NCBI GenBank assembly: GCA_003342895.1
Contig: PTFA01000017.1
Location: 432,016 to 496,015, forward strand
DNA from: Casuarius casuarius
Lineage: Eukaryota > Chordata > Aves > Casuariiformes > Casuariidae
DNA: 64,000 nt
Direction of reading: 5' to 3'
The translations under genes were made by a program, and so were the position numbers. Each line of letters starts with the position of its first letter. Position 1 is the first letter of the stretch. This document shows positions 39,318-52,253 of this stretch, in pieces. The notes under the pieces are model-generated. The model was not told where the DNA came from and did no database searches. It saw nothing but the letters and a program-made list of their open reading frames with translations.

Positions 39318-40041
39318 TCAAATTCAGGGTACTTGTATCTACAGATACAAGGTTACCAGGTTATTGGTAGAAATTATTTAAGTATTTTTTCAAATAATGA
39401 ACAGGCTCAAGAAAATTACAAATTATTTGTACAACTGATAAATATAGAAGAGTCTAAATTCATTTAACATAATCCCTAGAAATTGTTCAGTGCTGTCCGC
39501 TATTATATCTTTCTTTCCTTTCCATCTTTCAATGATGGTGAAAAATATTGAATCGAAACTCTGCAAAACAGTTTCACCAGGAGTGAGATTAAGGCAAAAT
39601 CACCAAAGGGAAATTGAAATAACTCCTCCTTTATATCTGTTTCTCTGCAGCACAATTACATTTCAGTAATGTTGTTTAGCATGCTTTTTATATATTGCTC
39701 ATTCGGGCCCTACTGAATAATTACATGGGAAATTCTTTGCTGTTACTGGAAGATGTTTTTTGCAATTGAAAACAGCAGGAAAACATAGTTATTAAAAACT
39801 GAGAAAATATTGGTATTTTTACTGCAAAATAACTAGTAGCTATTATTGGCACTGCTTAGAATTCATTTAGTTTACTTTGCTTTCAATTAGGGTTGTGCAT
39901 ACAAAAAAGTTTGCTTTGGGTTTTGCTGCTAGCTGAATAAAGCAGAGTGAGAGATACAGCACTTCAATGCAGTATTTATGGGAAAAACACCATGTATTAC
40001 TGTTGGAGCTAGTAAAACTGCCTGTGGCTAAGGTTGCTTAA

Positions 40042-40074
40042 TATTAGCCCTATTTAGCCCTATTAGCCCTATTT
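40042..40074 (+). repeat. TATTAGCCC short tandem repeat, three units
   Basis: TATTAGCCC, TATTTAGCCC and TATTAGCCC occur in a row, followed by TATTTTC. Confidence 0.85.
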
Positions 40075-40309
40075 TCAATGGTTTAGTGCTACACAGAATT
40101 GTTCAAGCTGAAATTTGCCATGCTTGCCTCTGCCATAGGTAGAATTTTTTGAAGTTTTTCAATAATAATTCCTTAGAAGTTTCCAAAAATGAAATTAGGA
40201 AAAATAAGTAATGTTTCAGTGGTTCCTGCTTCTTTTGGGCAGTGCGCTGAAGTTTGGCAAAGGGCTAACCTCTAAGCTGTGGTGCAGCTGGGAAAGTGCT
40301 ACTCATTAC

Positions 40310-40474
40310 CTTCTGCCAGGTGGGTGTATTGTAACATATCTGTCTCTCTAGAGGCTACATCATCATCTACAGGGTCTGATAAAGACAGAGGTGCACCTGC
40401 TGCAGATGCTGTTTTGGGCAGGACCAAATGAACAGAGGGTGTGGAACCAGCTGCCACTTGAAATTCAAATTTAG
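40310..40474 (-). other. Candidate protein-coding exon (minus strand)
   Basis: Read on the minus strand, a strong acceptor (pyrimidine tract, then ATATGCAG) at 40,475 precedes 165 bases open in one frame. A donor AAG|GTAATGAG follows at 40,309. The frame encodes 54 whole residues beginning KFEFQVAAGSTPSV and ending YTHLAE, with ordinary codon choice and flanking phases that match (2 bases in, 1 base out). No protein family was recognised. The open frame continues through the pyrimidine tract, which weakens the argument. It could be an exon, an old pseudogene piece, or chance. Confidence 0.2.
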
Positions 40475-40871
40475 CTGCATATTGGCAGGAAGAGAGAAAT
40501 GAAGTCAGGGTAACCTTCCCTTTCTCTCTCATAGGCAGTAGCAGAGCAGTGGCTTCCTGACCAAGATGCCAAACAGCCATGCAACGGCACTGTGTCCCCC
40601 TGACCATTCAGGAGCATGCTTAACAGAGGATTGCTTTACTAAGTCTACCTGAAGTAACCAGTGTGGTTATCCTCAGCGCAGTGATTTCAGCTGCTACATG
40701 ACTACGAACCAAGAATTCACCCCAAAGGCAGTCTCTGTCTCCTCAGGTTTAGGGCCAGAGCTCCTCATTCCAGGATGCTCATCATGTGGAGTGAGTCACT
40801 AGCTCTGGAAATGGTTGTTATTCAGACCTGCTCATTGGCATCCTCCTTGAAAGCTGCTGCTACTTACTCAC

Positions 40872-40948
40872 TTGTCATTCCTGCCAAGAATCCCCTCATC
40901 AGCAAGAAGATATTTTCCACCTCTTTCTACTCCTGGCAGCAGGCCTGC
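40872..40948 (-). other. Candidate small exon (minus strand)
   Basis: On the minus strand, an acceptor ending TGTGTCATCCAG precedes 77 bases open in one frame (AGLLPGVERGGKYLLADEGI and a few more residues). A consensus donor AA|GTGAGTAAG follows. It does not join in frame to the candidate exon at 40,310-40,474, since direct splicing would make a stop. The two therefore do not support each other as one coding gene. Confidence 0.15.
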
Positions 40949-41938
40949 CTGGATGACACAGAAGTTTGAGGTCAGAAACTCCCAGCCTCTGCTCCTATTG
41001 GTGTACATTTTTTGAACCAGATCCCAGGGTTATTTTCTTATGCTGGAAGCATCAAGTCCTTCTTCTCTGGTCATTTAACACAGCCAGTGGGTAGGTACAC
41101 TGTATTGGGCCAAGATTTGGCTAAATTGTCAACCTCTGAAAGACTTGTTCGTGATCAGTTTTTAAGGCTTTTCTAAATACATCTACAAGCGAGCATGGAG
41201 GCTTCTGTAAATGCTCCTTCTACAACAAGCATGTTCCTCTGTGCCTTGGCTCTGCCCAGCCTTTTTTGCAAGCTGCAAAAAGCTAAAACATCATACGGGG
41301 GTGAGCACAGCAGTAGGGCAGTGAAGTGCTGAGGAAGGGTCCTTCCACTTCTCGGTGAAATTAGCAGCTTTGTAGCTACCTCAGAAGCAACTAAGGACTC
41401 CTGCTTTCCTACTTGTGATGGATTATGGAAGAGATTGCAGACAGTCAACTCTCACATGGCTAAGAATACAACCTGCTGCCACTCGTATCCCATTAAAGCT
41501 GTTGCTTTTCAGAATAAATGTGTCAGGCCTGTGTTTGTGCTGGAGTTGTTTATAACCTTTCCAGAGCTCAGAATAGAAGTCATGAATTCAGCATCTGCTA
41601 GCAAATAGTTGTGTAAATCATCAGCAAGGCATGAGCTGTTTCTCCTGTCTTTCAGTTTGTCCACCCCCCCTGTAATGACCATGATCTATTTATCTTGTTA
41701 GACTGGTAGGGAGGTCATTCTCACTGCTAATTAAAGTTCCTCTTCATGTGAAATCTTGGGACTTAGTGTTATTTTACTTCAATAAAAATGCTTTGTTCCT
41801 TTGCAGTATAGACAAATAATGATCTTGGAGATTCTAATGACTAATTCACATGTGCCTTTAATTATCTCTCTTTCTGAATTTATCTAAATACTTTCAGCAA
41901 AAGTTTGATCATATTATCCCTCCTCTGAGTTGAGGCTA
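40949..41938. other. Unannotated stretch
   Basis: A 91-codon minus-strand open frame (41,173-41,448) has no recognisable domain. The block from 41,690 onward has the look of conserved non-coding DNA. Confidence 0.4.
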
Positions 41939-41979
41939 TTTCTACAATTAAAGCTGATGTTTCTACAATTAGAACTGTC
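41939..41979 (+). repeat. 21-bp tandem duplication, diverged
   Basis: TTTCTACAATTAAAGCTGATG is followed directly by TTTCTACAATTAGAACTG. Confidence 0.75.
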
Positions 41980-42384
41980 TTTAAAAGCTGGCCCAGCGTG
42001 ATTGCTATTTTATTAGTCTTATTCCCCTCTCTAAAGAACTTTCATGCCTGCGACTGCAAAAAGAAGACCTATATGCAAAACTAGGCATTGGTTTTATTAT
42101 TACCTTCCTTTTGTTTCCTTGGAGCAAAACAATCAATTTCTGTTGTTACCTGTCTTCCACCCCAGTCATTACTGTTACATAATTTCAAACTTATTTGTAA
42201 AAGCATCCAGTGTTTACATAGTAGTGGATCTCAACTTGCTGCTGGAGCTATAAGTTTAAAAAGTATCTATCTTAAGCTGGTGTAAACTGAAGTCTGACGG
42301 ACAAGCTCTGGCAAATCTTATTCCAGCTGTTTAGGATGTTATCAGCATACTTCTCTGCTCTGGGACAGAGTCACAGTGCCTGTC

Positions 42385-42425
42385 AGAGGTTATTATCCTC
42401 ATTTTAGGGGCTTCAGAGGGAACAC
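42385..42425 (-). repeat. MIR-type SINE relic (reverse orientation)
   Basis: AGGTTATTATCCTCATTTTA then GGGGCTTCAGAGGGAACAC parallels the reversed MIR order TATTATCCCCATTTTA, then CAGATGAGGAAACTGAGGCA. About 40 bases remain. Confidence 0.45.
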
Positions 42426-45400
42426 ACTTTCTGCACCTCAGCTGCTTTTGGCCACAGTCCAGCATAAACTAGTGTTGAAGATGTAGACCCTCAGTCAAGC
42501 TGTGTGTAATGCAGGTAGAGTGCCCGTACAGCTCTGCAGCATCTCATAGCATCTGTGACTTTCTTGGATACTTTCTCTGGAGATGTCACATGTCAGTACT
42601 TGCTCATCAAGTCTGAGCAGTGAATGGGCCTCTCCTCCCCATCAAGTCTTCGACTGATGACCGCCATTTACAGCTTTGAGCCTGATGGCAAATGCCATGT
42701 GACATCCTTTGACTCCAGAGTGACGGGGCTGAGAGTGGCTCTCCGTCCTCACGGTCTGGTGACGAGCTGCAGGAGGTGACCCCACAGCCAGCACCTCTTT
42801 GCATAGTTCTACTGCCTGGGCAGAAATTTTAACTGATGTAGTTAAAACAATGAGTTTCTGGGTGAGGAGGATAATTAAATGCTGTTCTTCTATATCCATG
42901 TTGTAGCATGGCTATAGAGAAAAAGAACAATTTTTAATATCTTGGATACTGAAGGCTCTCTGTCTCTACAGCTGGCTGGAAAAGAACACAGGGATTTAAT
43001 AACCTCACTAAAGTGCAGGGATCACCATGTCACATCCCACAAGTAGGATTTTAACTCACTCTGGAAACAAAATCTTAGAAAGGTTAGTTCACTTCACAGT
43101 TACCTTACTCATCCCTTCTGTATTTAGTATGTCCCTCAAACAAAATTTATTCACTAGCTTCTTGCATTACAGAGATAAAATAGTGTTTGCTAATATTATG
43201 CCAGTTCCAATAATTTCTATTTGCTACCATTTAATATTAGCATGCTCTGATAATTGCTAGAATTTAATTTATTTGTTTTAATCTGAATCTCCATGTTCCA
43301 CAGGTGATAATCAGCAGTCTTTTTCTCTCTCTGTCCCATGAGAGACGGTGACCTTATAACTTCTTTCCTTACTAAAATTCTGCTCTGTTCCCCAGGTACC
43401 AATCACATTTCCTTTCAGATTTGTCTAATTGATTGATGGAATTAAGCTAAACTCAGAGCAATTGCTCTCAACCTTTATATAGCAACTGGGTTGTTACTTC
43501 TATTTCAGATCTGAAGAGGAGCTGGTGTTCCCAAAAGAAAGGCTGTTGTGCCAAAAGCCTGTCTGCTTTTCCCAATGAATAGTTTTACTTCTTCCCCAGA
43601 AATTTTGCTTCATAAATACCCTCGGACCATCAGAGCTACAATAATACTACCACTCAAATCTGCAAGAGCCAGAATCTACTTCATATCGATTCATACTGAG
43701 AAAAACATTTTTGGAAGATTGCAGTTTCCTGGATGCTAGCCAAAATTGCCTATGTTCTATCAGTATGCTGCAGCATAATGTACAAGCTTCAAAAAGGATT
43801 GATACATAAAGTCAACACACATTATTACATTATGTTAAGTTGATAGCATCAGTCTAATCATTAAAAGCATAGCAGGGTTTAATATCCAAACAGCTGTATC
43901 CATTTTATGCTTTAAAATCAGACTGTCTCCAGAAAGCAGGATGGGGTTTCTCAGGGTGTTTTTGTCGGAGTCAGGCTCAGGTTCACCTATCAGCATAACA
44001 TGCCCTTTACATCTGGTGGAATTCTTTCTTCTATTTCAGTTTGGAAAAAAAAAAGGAAATCTTTATTGGCACATTCAAGAATACAGATGAAATTACTCCC
44101 AAAAGACTGTGAAAGCTCAGACACCTCAATAAATTAAGGTTGGAAACCTCCTTCATTTGGCACTAGACTTCAGAATTACAGATCAAAAACCAAATACAGC
44201 TATCAACTATACTATTTCACTTTTCACTGATGTATGTGTGTTTTGAGATGGTGAAGTCAAAGGCAGATCTGGCTGTACTTGCCTTTCACTTATCTCCTTT
44301 AAAGGGTTAAAAAAATTCGGACTTCCATTTTGGGGCTGTTTTAAAAGAAGTGTCACCTATCTCAATCGAAGGAATGTGTCAATGTCCTTTGAGAGCCCTT
44401 CTAATTACAGATGTCAATGTGTCCTTGAGCTGTGAAGCAAATGATGTTATCCAGTTCAATATATTGTACATTATGGATAATTGTTTCATCTTTCTATCCA
44501 AAAGTAAATTTTCAGCTTTTGCTCACAGGTTAACTTTAATTACATTATCTCCTCTGGAGATGAAGGCCCTATAAGTACCTAAAAAGACAGGCATAATTCA
44601 TTTACAAGTACACATGCAATAAATTTCCTCTTCTTAAAACTGACTTCTAAGCAATACATTTTCATTTCCCAATATTGTATTCACCTGAACACTGACTTTG
44701 TGAGAGCTCTTTGATCACAGCGAAGAGGTTACTGTTTTGTATTTGCCAAACTGACTGTATGAATGTCTTGCCCAAAGAGTTCTTAGCTACACCATGATGG
44801 TTAAAACAAATGCTTCATTCTAGCGGTGAAGAATTATTTTCTCGATGTTTTGGAGTACATAATTCTGTGAGTGCAGAAGTCATGAGGAAGAAAACTAGGT
44901 TTTAGTAAAACAAGCTAAACTGACAAACATACCAGAAATAATTATCTTAACTTAAAGAACTATATATAAGGTAAAAGAGATTTGTAAATGAAAGCAATAT
45001 TGGTCAAGCTTTCTAGCATGCAAAGTCTCCTTCCAGTCTGAAGTAGAAGCAGAAGTCTTCCAAGTATGGGTGGAGAACATTTGTTCTAAGTTTAACTTAA
45101 TTATGTTGTTCAATTAATTAGGAACTGTTCTGTTACTTGAACATATAGGTGACCTCCTGATTGTCAGGACTGAGAGCCTGATTTCACTCACTGGCTTCAA
45201 CATAAAGCCATTAATCACCACTCTTTCCTCTCATACCAGTACCAGCCTTCTAGACACTGTAATCAAAATAAGCAGCAATAACCTGCTAATTGCCAGATCC
45301 CCCAGGACTGACACAATTACCTCCACAAATCAGCTGTCATCTGCAAGTCACCAAAAAGTCAGCAGGGCATAAGCAGGCTCTCAGGTGCTGCTGCAATTGC

Positions 45401-46296
45401 TCTAAGCAAAGCACTTGTGGCACCCACCTCACCAGTGAAAACAGGCATCCATCCAGCGAGGATATTCCTCTAGGGAAAGAAATTATACTGTTTTTCCCAA
45501 AAGCTTTAATAATGCATGTACAACTCCCTGCACATTTTCCTAGCCTATTTCTTTTAGCCCATCATCACAGCTACAATGACACTGTTACTACTTATAGAAC
45601 CTGTTGCAGTATTATATTGAATTCTTAAAACTATCAATGCAGGATACCATGGTAAATTGTGCTGATGAAGTTAATTGTTCATTAAATACACCTTTTCCAT
45701 TCTAATTCNCTTGTATTTTCTGTGCTTGTCAGTACTATCTGCAAGAAAACATACCAAGATTTTAAACAAAGAAATACAGAATTCCTCAAAATTTTTTTCA
45801 CCTTATTTATCAGTTCCAAAGGAATATCAATTATGTTTAGTGCTCCCTTTAACAATTTTAGTTACTCTTTTATTTGATTTTAGCACTTCTGAAAAATACC
45901 AGACTCTAGCCTTCTGTGCTGGTCACTCTCTTAAGTTATTGAGAACTTGTATTCAATCAATAAATTACAATTGAACATTACAGAAATCTTACATATCAGG
46001 TATGGTGTTTTGGGGATCACATGACAGGATAGACACTCTGATAGCTGCACTGCCTGAGCTCCAAAACCTCACCTTCCCAAATGCAGGCTGGTAGCTGATG
46101 GTATAACCCATGGCTTAAAATACTACAGGCAGCTTATGCCATGTGCTCTATTTGACCACAGGTTAGTGTGTGAAGGATAAAACCTTTAAGGAAAGTTTCT
46201 TCATGTCGTCCCAAAAAAGAAGTGACTCATCTGAATTCTGGTGGAACCATCTCTTTCAGCATAAATTAATGTCGTAGTTCTCCCATTTTCCTATAG
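42426..46296. other. Unannotated stretch
   Basis: A patch at 42,645-42,770 has about six CpGs and a 51-codon plus-strand frame with no known domain. An enhancer-like AT-rich block lies at 44,350-44,720. A 112-codon frame at 45,290-45,628 has no recognisable domain. An ambiguous base lies at 45,709. No gene could be supported. Confidence 0.45.
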
Positions 46297-46316
46297 TAAT
46301 TACCTTAAGGTAATTA
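46297..46316. promoter_or_regulatory. Perfect 20-bp palindrome with two TAATTA-type homeodomain sites
   Basis: TAATTACCTTAAGGTAATTA is exactly self-complementary. Each arm carries TAATTA, the core bound by Q50 homeodomain proteins, and pairs of such cores suit dimers. Regulatory function is inferred. Confidence 0.3.
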
Positions 46317-49300
46317 TATATTTAATACACACTGATTGTGCACAAAGGCATAGGCTTCATGGCATGTTCTGTGGCCACCAAAAACACAGGCTATATTTTT
46401 TATGAAAATATAACAAGGTGCAAATGAGAAATTTCAGTTTCATATCAGATAATGTATACTGGATCCATGCACTGCTTATTAAATTGGTCCACCATTGTGT
46501 CTATATCTGGGGCAGTTGATTTTGATTTCATTATTGATTTATAAGACAGAATTCCACCATATCATTAACGTATTACAAAACCAAATTCTACTTCTCAAAC
46601 ATTTCATTTGCTTTGTATGACTACTTTTGTGTATTATCACTGTTTAATAAACTTATTTTTAAGGGTTTGAATGGTGACTGTGTGCCTCTTCAGTAGAAAT
46701 CGCTTGCTCAGTTAACAGTGAAATAAATTTGAGGTAGAAAGGAGCACTTCACAACTTTTAAGCTCTGCAAAATGATGGTCTGCACATTGCTGCAATGCAC
46801 AGCTAACATATGGACTGTGGTTAGTGAACTTATTGATTGTTCTCAGGCTAAACAGGAAAACAGCATCCCAACATATAATCTCACTTATTCTCCAGTGAAA
46901 TCAATGACAGTGTTGCAAAAGAGATCAGGGCAAAGTATTTCATGGCAGAGGCACTGCCTTTGCCCTATTTGTTTCCGTTCAATAAAACAAACATTTAAGG
47001 CAAGAATTTCACCTTAGACATACTCACGCTATGATTTTCTCTTCATTGTCTCTGACTCATGAAGCAGGGCAGTGATTCTGCATTGAAATCCAGCTTCTTT
47101 GCATAGCACAGATGACAAAATATCCAGAGGAAAGTGGGGTGTAAGCCCCTGAGAGAAGGGGACCATCTGTGCACTTTCCTGAATAGGCAGGCTCTTGCAG
47201 ATGGCTGTCCAATTTCCCCAAACCTCCTAATGGAGAAGACCAATTAGGAAGCAGAGGACAGCTCTGCTGGGTTATTTTGAGCCAAAAGCATCTGGGGAAG
47301 TCCTGCGGGTGCTGCATCCAGCTGAGGGGGGAGCTGGCCCCCAGGTGCCATCCCCTCTCCCTTTTGGAGGTGTCCCTGGGGAGAGCAGGTTTGTCCCTCT
47401 TGGCCAGGTGAGTGGGCTCTGCACTCCTGAAACCTGCTTGACCATGATGAGAAAGAAGTTTACTTCAGAGCTGCTAGCTGAGTCCTCAGTACAACAACAT
47501 ACAACATATAAGCTTATAACAGCACAAATTCACAAACCTTCGGGAAACACTCTAAAGAAGGGGTGGGGAAGAGAGAAGTATGCATAACATCCTCCAGAGT
47601 GCCAGCACTGCTCTGCCCCGAGCTAGCATAAGCCCTCGTGAAACCTTCAGGTGATAACAAAGGGCACGTGGGACAGAGGGAAGAGGAACATCCCGTATTT
47701 CAGCACAAACCTTGCAGCCTGAATGCCATTACTGTGCTTGGAGTTCAAAACAAGGTGAACTGCAAGTCTTCCCAGCTTTCTCCCATCTGTGTTTTATGGT
47801 TTTCCAAAGAAGAGGAGGTACTCTGAGCTATGAGTCATTTATCCAGGAGTACTTGTTTCTCACATAATTATTTTAAAGAGAAAGGTTTTACTTTTCCAGT
47901 AACTGAAATATCCCAAAGACTGGAAACTAGGAAAGGAACAAATTAAGATGTAGTGTACGTGGCCCATTTGTATGGAGAACATAGTGTGTCACATGTTTAT
48001 TCTTCTCATTTTTCTTTGTGTTGTTGAACATCACGTGAGCCAAATAAAGACTAGCTAGCTAGGATTTGCTTATTGATACTGCTGATAGTCAGGTCCCTGA
48101 TTTCTAGAGGAATTATAAAAAATACTGGTTCCTGACAAAAATGCAAGCAGGTCAATTTAGCTACCAGATACTAAGATGTCATNGTATGCCTTTTTCCATT
48201 AATTTCAGTGAGTAACGACACATTTATAGAGTGTTTTTCTCATATACCTTATGACTGGCAGCTGTCAAAAGGTATGTGGTGTTTATGTGTACCTTCATCT
48301 GATTGCTTTGATGGTACAGCTCTACTCAAAAGATAAAATTAAAAGATAAGGTCAGAAAACAGAATCTCCAAGTTTATTTGGAGAGAAAGAAGAAAATCCT
48401 AATTACATTGTGATATTCTCCAGACTATTTTTGCAACACAAACATGGAACATAGGTATTTAGTTTGGAAGATGAGTTCAAGCCACAACTCAAGAACTAAA
48501 CCTTTTTGTAAAATGATGGTCGATTAAATTCTTAAAACTGATAGTCAAAGGAGCCAACATTCTAAANACTGAATTTCTTTAACTTGTTTCAAGTGGCTCC
48601 TTTCAGTCAAGTTTCGGTCTTCATTTTCAGGAAAATGAGCTATCCAGAATTCATGGTCACTTTTGAAATTTCAATGCAGCGATATAAATTATATGATTTG
48701 AAATGTATATATTGGTTAAGAAGAAAAATAAGTACTCTGTATTGGTAATTTCCAGTTTCAACGTTAGAAGAAAGGAATGTTAACTGAAATATTTAAGCAC
48801 AGAGTTGTTTTTGGCAATTAACCAAATGCNTTAATCACTGAAAATAATCCTGCAACATTAGACATCACAGACATACCATATGGCTTGTTTTTAGTTCTCA
48901 GGCATGCTAAATTTGCATTCACTCCATATTGCTTTAAGCGTATCCTCACAGAAGTGAGTTTTCTAGTTTTCTAANGACAATTTGACAACTAGTTGAGGTG
49001 CATACTGCTGACAACACCAGAACAATTACAGCTATTGCAATTGAAGAAAAAGAAATTAGTTCTTATGGCTGTGTCAAATTTGGCCACTTCAAGTTCTAAA
49101 GAACTAATGACTAGATGAAGCTATAAATATGCCTTTTCCTCTTAGTACTTGCTATTAACAATTATTGTAGGCATTAGATTGTTATTATTTTTATATTGTA
49201 TTCCTGTAAGTCGCTGGCAATGTAGACCTATCAAAGAGCATGGTGTATCTCTAGCAGTCATACCGGGAGGTTTATGAAGAGACCTGACCTGATTTCTCTG

Positions 49301-52253
49301 GATTCCTATAGTAGATTATCATGTCAATGCAATGAGAATGAGTGAGGAGCTGTTGTCCATTGCGAAAGATCTTGTGAATCCATACTGGACAGAAAATTTT
49401 GGAAATGAATAATCTTTGTATTTTTAGATCCAACTTTTATGTAGACCTGGAAAAAATGGTTATCAAGTGTCTGAAAACTGAAAATCAGAAGGAATCAAGA
49501 CAGTCTGGAAAATCATTAGAAGAACAGTTATAANATTTGTGTCGTAAGTGGTTTCTGGGGCTGACTTTCATATTAACACAGCATTTTAGGATACCCTCAG
49601 CATAGTGTGGTTGGAAGTTTTGCCTTCCCCTGACACCAGTGAGGTGTACCATGGAGAGCCCAAGGCCAGGGTTTTGGACCACCACTGCTTCCTCAAAAGG
49701 ACAGAATTCAGTGTCAGAAGACAAACAAGAGTTTTCCACAAGACTTGAACACAAGACTTTTTAAGGCACTTTTGAAGTTCGAGAACAGATTAAAGTGTCT
49801 GTATAAACAGCCAAGAAAGTTGTCATCTAAATTGAAGATATACTAATGTGTTCTCACAGCTTTGACAAGAATAAATGTGCCATCACAGAAATAAAAGACA
49901 TGGCTTTTTGTCTCTAGATTATTGGGACTTCTTTCCACCTGAACAGCCCCGACTTTTAGCTCTTATGTGCAAAAGAAACCCATTGTTTAGCATAAACCTG
50001 GATTTTTCTGCATTCAGTGACAGATTGACTGATAATTAAATGGCAGATATTTGAAATGAAAAGGAAAATTGAAGTTGACAAATACATTGAAGGAGAGAGA
50101 GGCAGTAATCTCAAGGTAATATCACTCCATTTTACATCCTGCAATCCCTTAATAGATACTGTTTTTCTAGAAATCATGCCCACTATTTTTCAAAACTTGT
50201 TAAAAATACTTAGGCAAAGTTAGTAAGAAGCTTTAGAAGCTACAGGACAGAAGAAGTGTGGCAAACTTGTAAAAAATGAAAGTACTTTCTCCAGGCTTCT
50301 CTGGTTCTCTGCAAGTCTCTTCCCAGTTCCATCAATTAACCTTGCTACACCTTATCATATCAGGTTTGGGGTTTTTTTTTCAGCACTCCTTTGATTTTGT
50401 TAAATTGAGAAATATGCCTGGTTGAAGGGGAAACATGATCTAGTGACAATGTTTGAATGACATTATTAGTGGAGCTGAAGACTAAGGTGGTTCGTGAATG
50501 ATAACTAGGGATTATTTAGAAAAAACTTAAGCAATGAAAGAGGAAAAACACTGAAACAAAGATACTGCATTAATAAGTAGCCTAATAGCCCATATTTCAT
50601 TTGCCATCATATAGTACCTCAAGGATTTCAATTCCATAAAGATACATTCCACTGAATCCTTTTACATAAAAGCTTTACTGATTTCTTCACAGATTGAGAC
50701 TGGATTTTCATTTTCATTAAATAGTTTAACATTGCATTTTGAGATCTCAGGTTAAATACTGTCTTGGAAGTTCTTAATTAAGAATAAAAGTAATGTACTT
50801 TCTGAGTACATTCTATGAGATTTCCAATGAGATTGAGGCAGTCTCGGAGGCAGATTGGTGCTTTACACACATATGACATATTAACTTTGCAAAGAACTAG
50901 AACAGTTAAAGACTCTATTGATCCAAGTAGTTATTGGTTCTGGACTGCTACTTACACCCCTTTGCTGAAATTTGTCATCCTCAGGCCCTTCTGTAGAGCA
51001 TCTGGTGCCCCTTCGGCACTGACTTGTACAGGTGGAAGGTGTCTGGGGTTACTGTGGTTGTCTTTACAGGGCTCTAGGTACAGGATAGCTCACATCTTCT
51101 TTTCCAGCTTGAGCAGAGGGGCAGATAAATTATCTAACATACACAGCCTGGCATTTGGTCTCTAAATAAGTGAAATAATATTCTACCAAACACCTGAACT
51201 TTTCTGTCTGGCTTCTTCAGATCCTGATTTGATTCCCGCTTGGTTAAAGAATAAGATTTTACTCTGTGTCATGTCAGGCCACTAAAGAGCAGTTTCTACA
51301 CACATTTGGAGACTGCTTTAGAAGAAAATGCTTGGAAAATCGTTATCAGAATTTGAAAGACTGGAATTATTCAGTAAGCATCTTTTTCATTCTAATCTGT
51401 AACAAGACTGAGGAGTTGAACGCTGAAGCTAGCAGTGGGATTTTGCAGCCCTTCTTAGGTTTCCACCCACTGGAGCCCAAGGTAACTGTCTTCGTGACTT
51501 CCGAAGAGCGGCACGAGGCCAAAGTGGGAAGTTTTTGAAATTTTTGCCCTCTGTTTCCGCAATAAAAGACTAGATCCACAACCAGTACAACCCAGTGTTC
51601 TCAGCTGTCATTAATATGATATGCCACTAAGAATCAGTTGCAAGGTATAAAAAGGATGAAGGAATATGGTTATACTACGTTTTGGTTTTATCAAAGAAAG
51701 ACCAAATGCACCTGACACAGAAAGACAGCATCTGTGGCTCTGCTAGCAGTAGGTTATATTGAAATACCATAAATTTAGGTATGATTTTGCAAGTTTTCCA
51801 CTCTCATGCTACAGAGATCCAAATAAATTCACAAAATCTCTTATCCAAGTCTGACTTCCTGCCCTCATGGTCCTCCCATTCTGTTGCAAAGTTATGTATT
51901 TGCTCTCTGCTATTTCATGTTCCTCATGTGCTGCCTGGTGGGGGAAGGAGTGAGGGTGAGGGTGGGAGAGTATGTGAAAGCCTGATTTTTGCAGCAATTC
52001 TTTGTAATTATTTCCTTGTTGCTTGCTGCTTTCCTCACCAGCAGCTACCAACCTCTGTTCAAATCATTCCCATGCTGCAGAGAGGTTTAAATCGCTGTAA
52101 ACATAGGATTCAGGCTGGTTCTCCTATTTTTATGTTAGTGAAAATCAGTTATAATCAGTGTCAGTTGATAAAATAGGAAGAATAAACACTTGGAGAGCAT
52201 ACACTTTGGTATTCAAAAGGGAAATTTCACAGTCTTAGGTGTTTAAGTAAAAC
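46317..52253. other. Unannotated stretch
   Basis: No gene, RNA or transposon was recognised. A strong donor-like CAG|GTGAGTGGG lies at 47,408 after a GC-richer stretch. Five ambiguous bases cluster at 48,183-49,534. The open frame of 116 codons at 50,815-51,165 and that of 131 codons at 51,781-52,176 show no domain. Confidence 0.45.
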
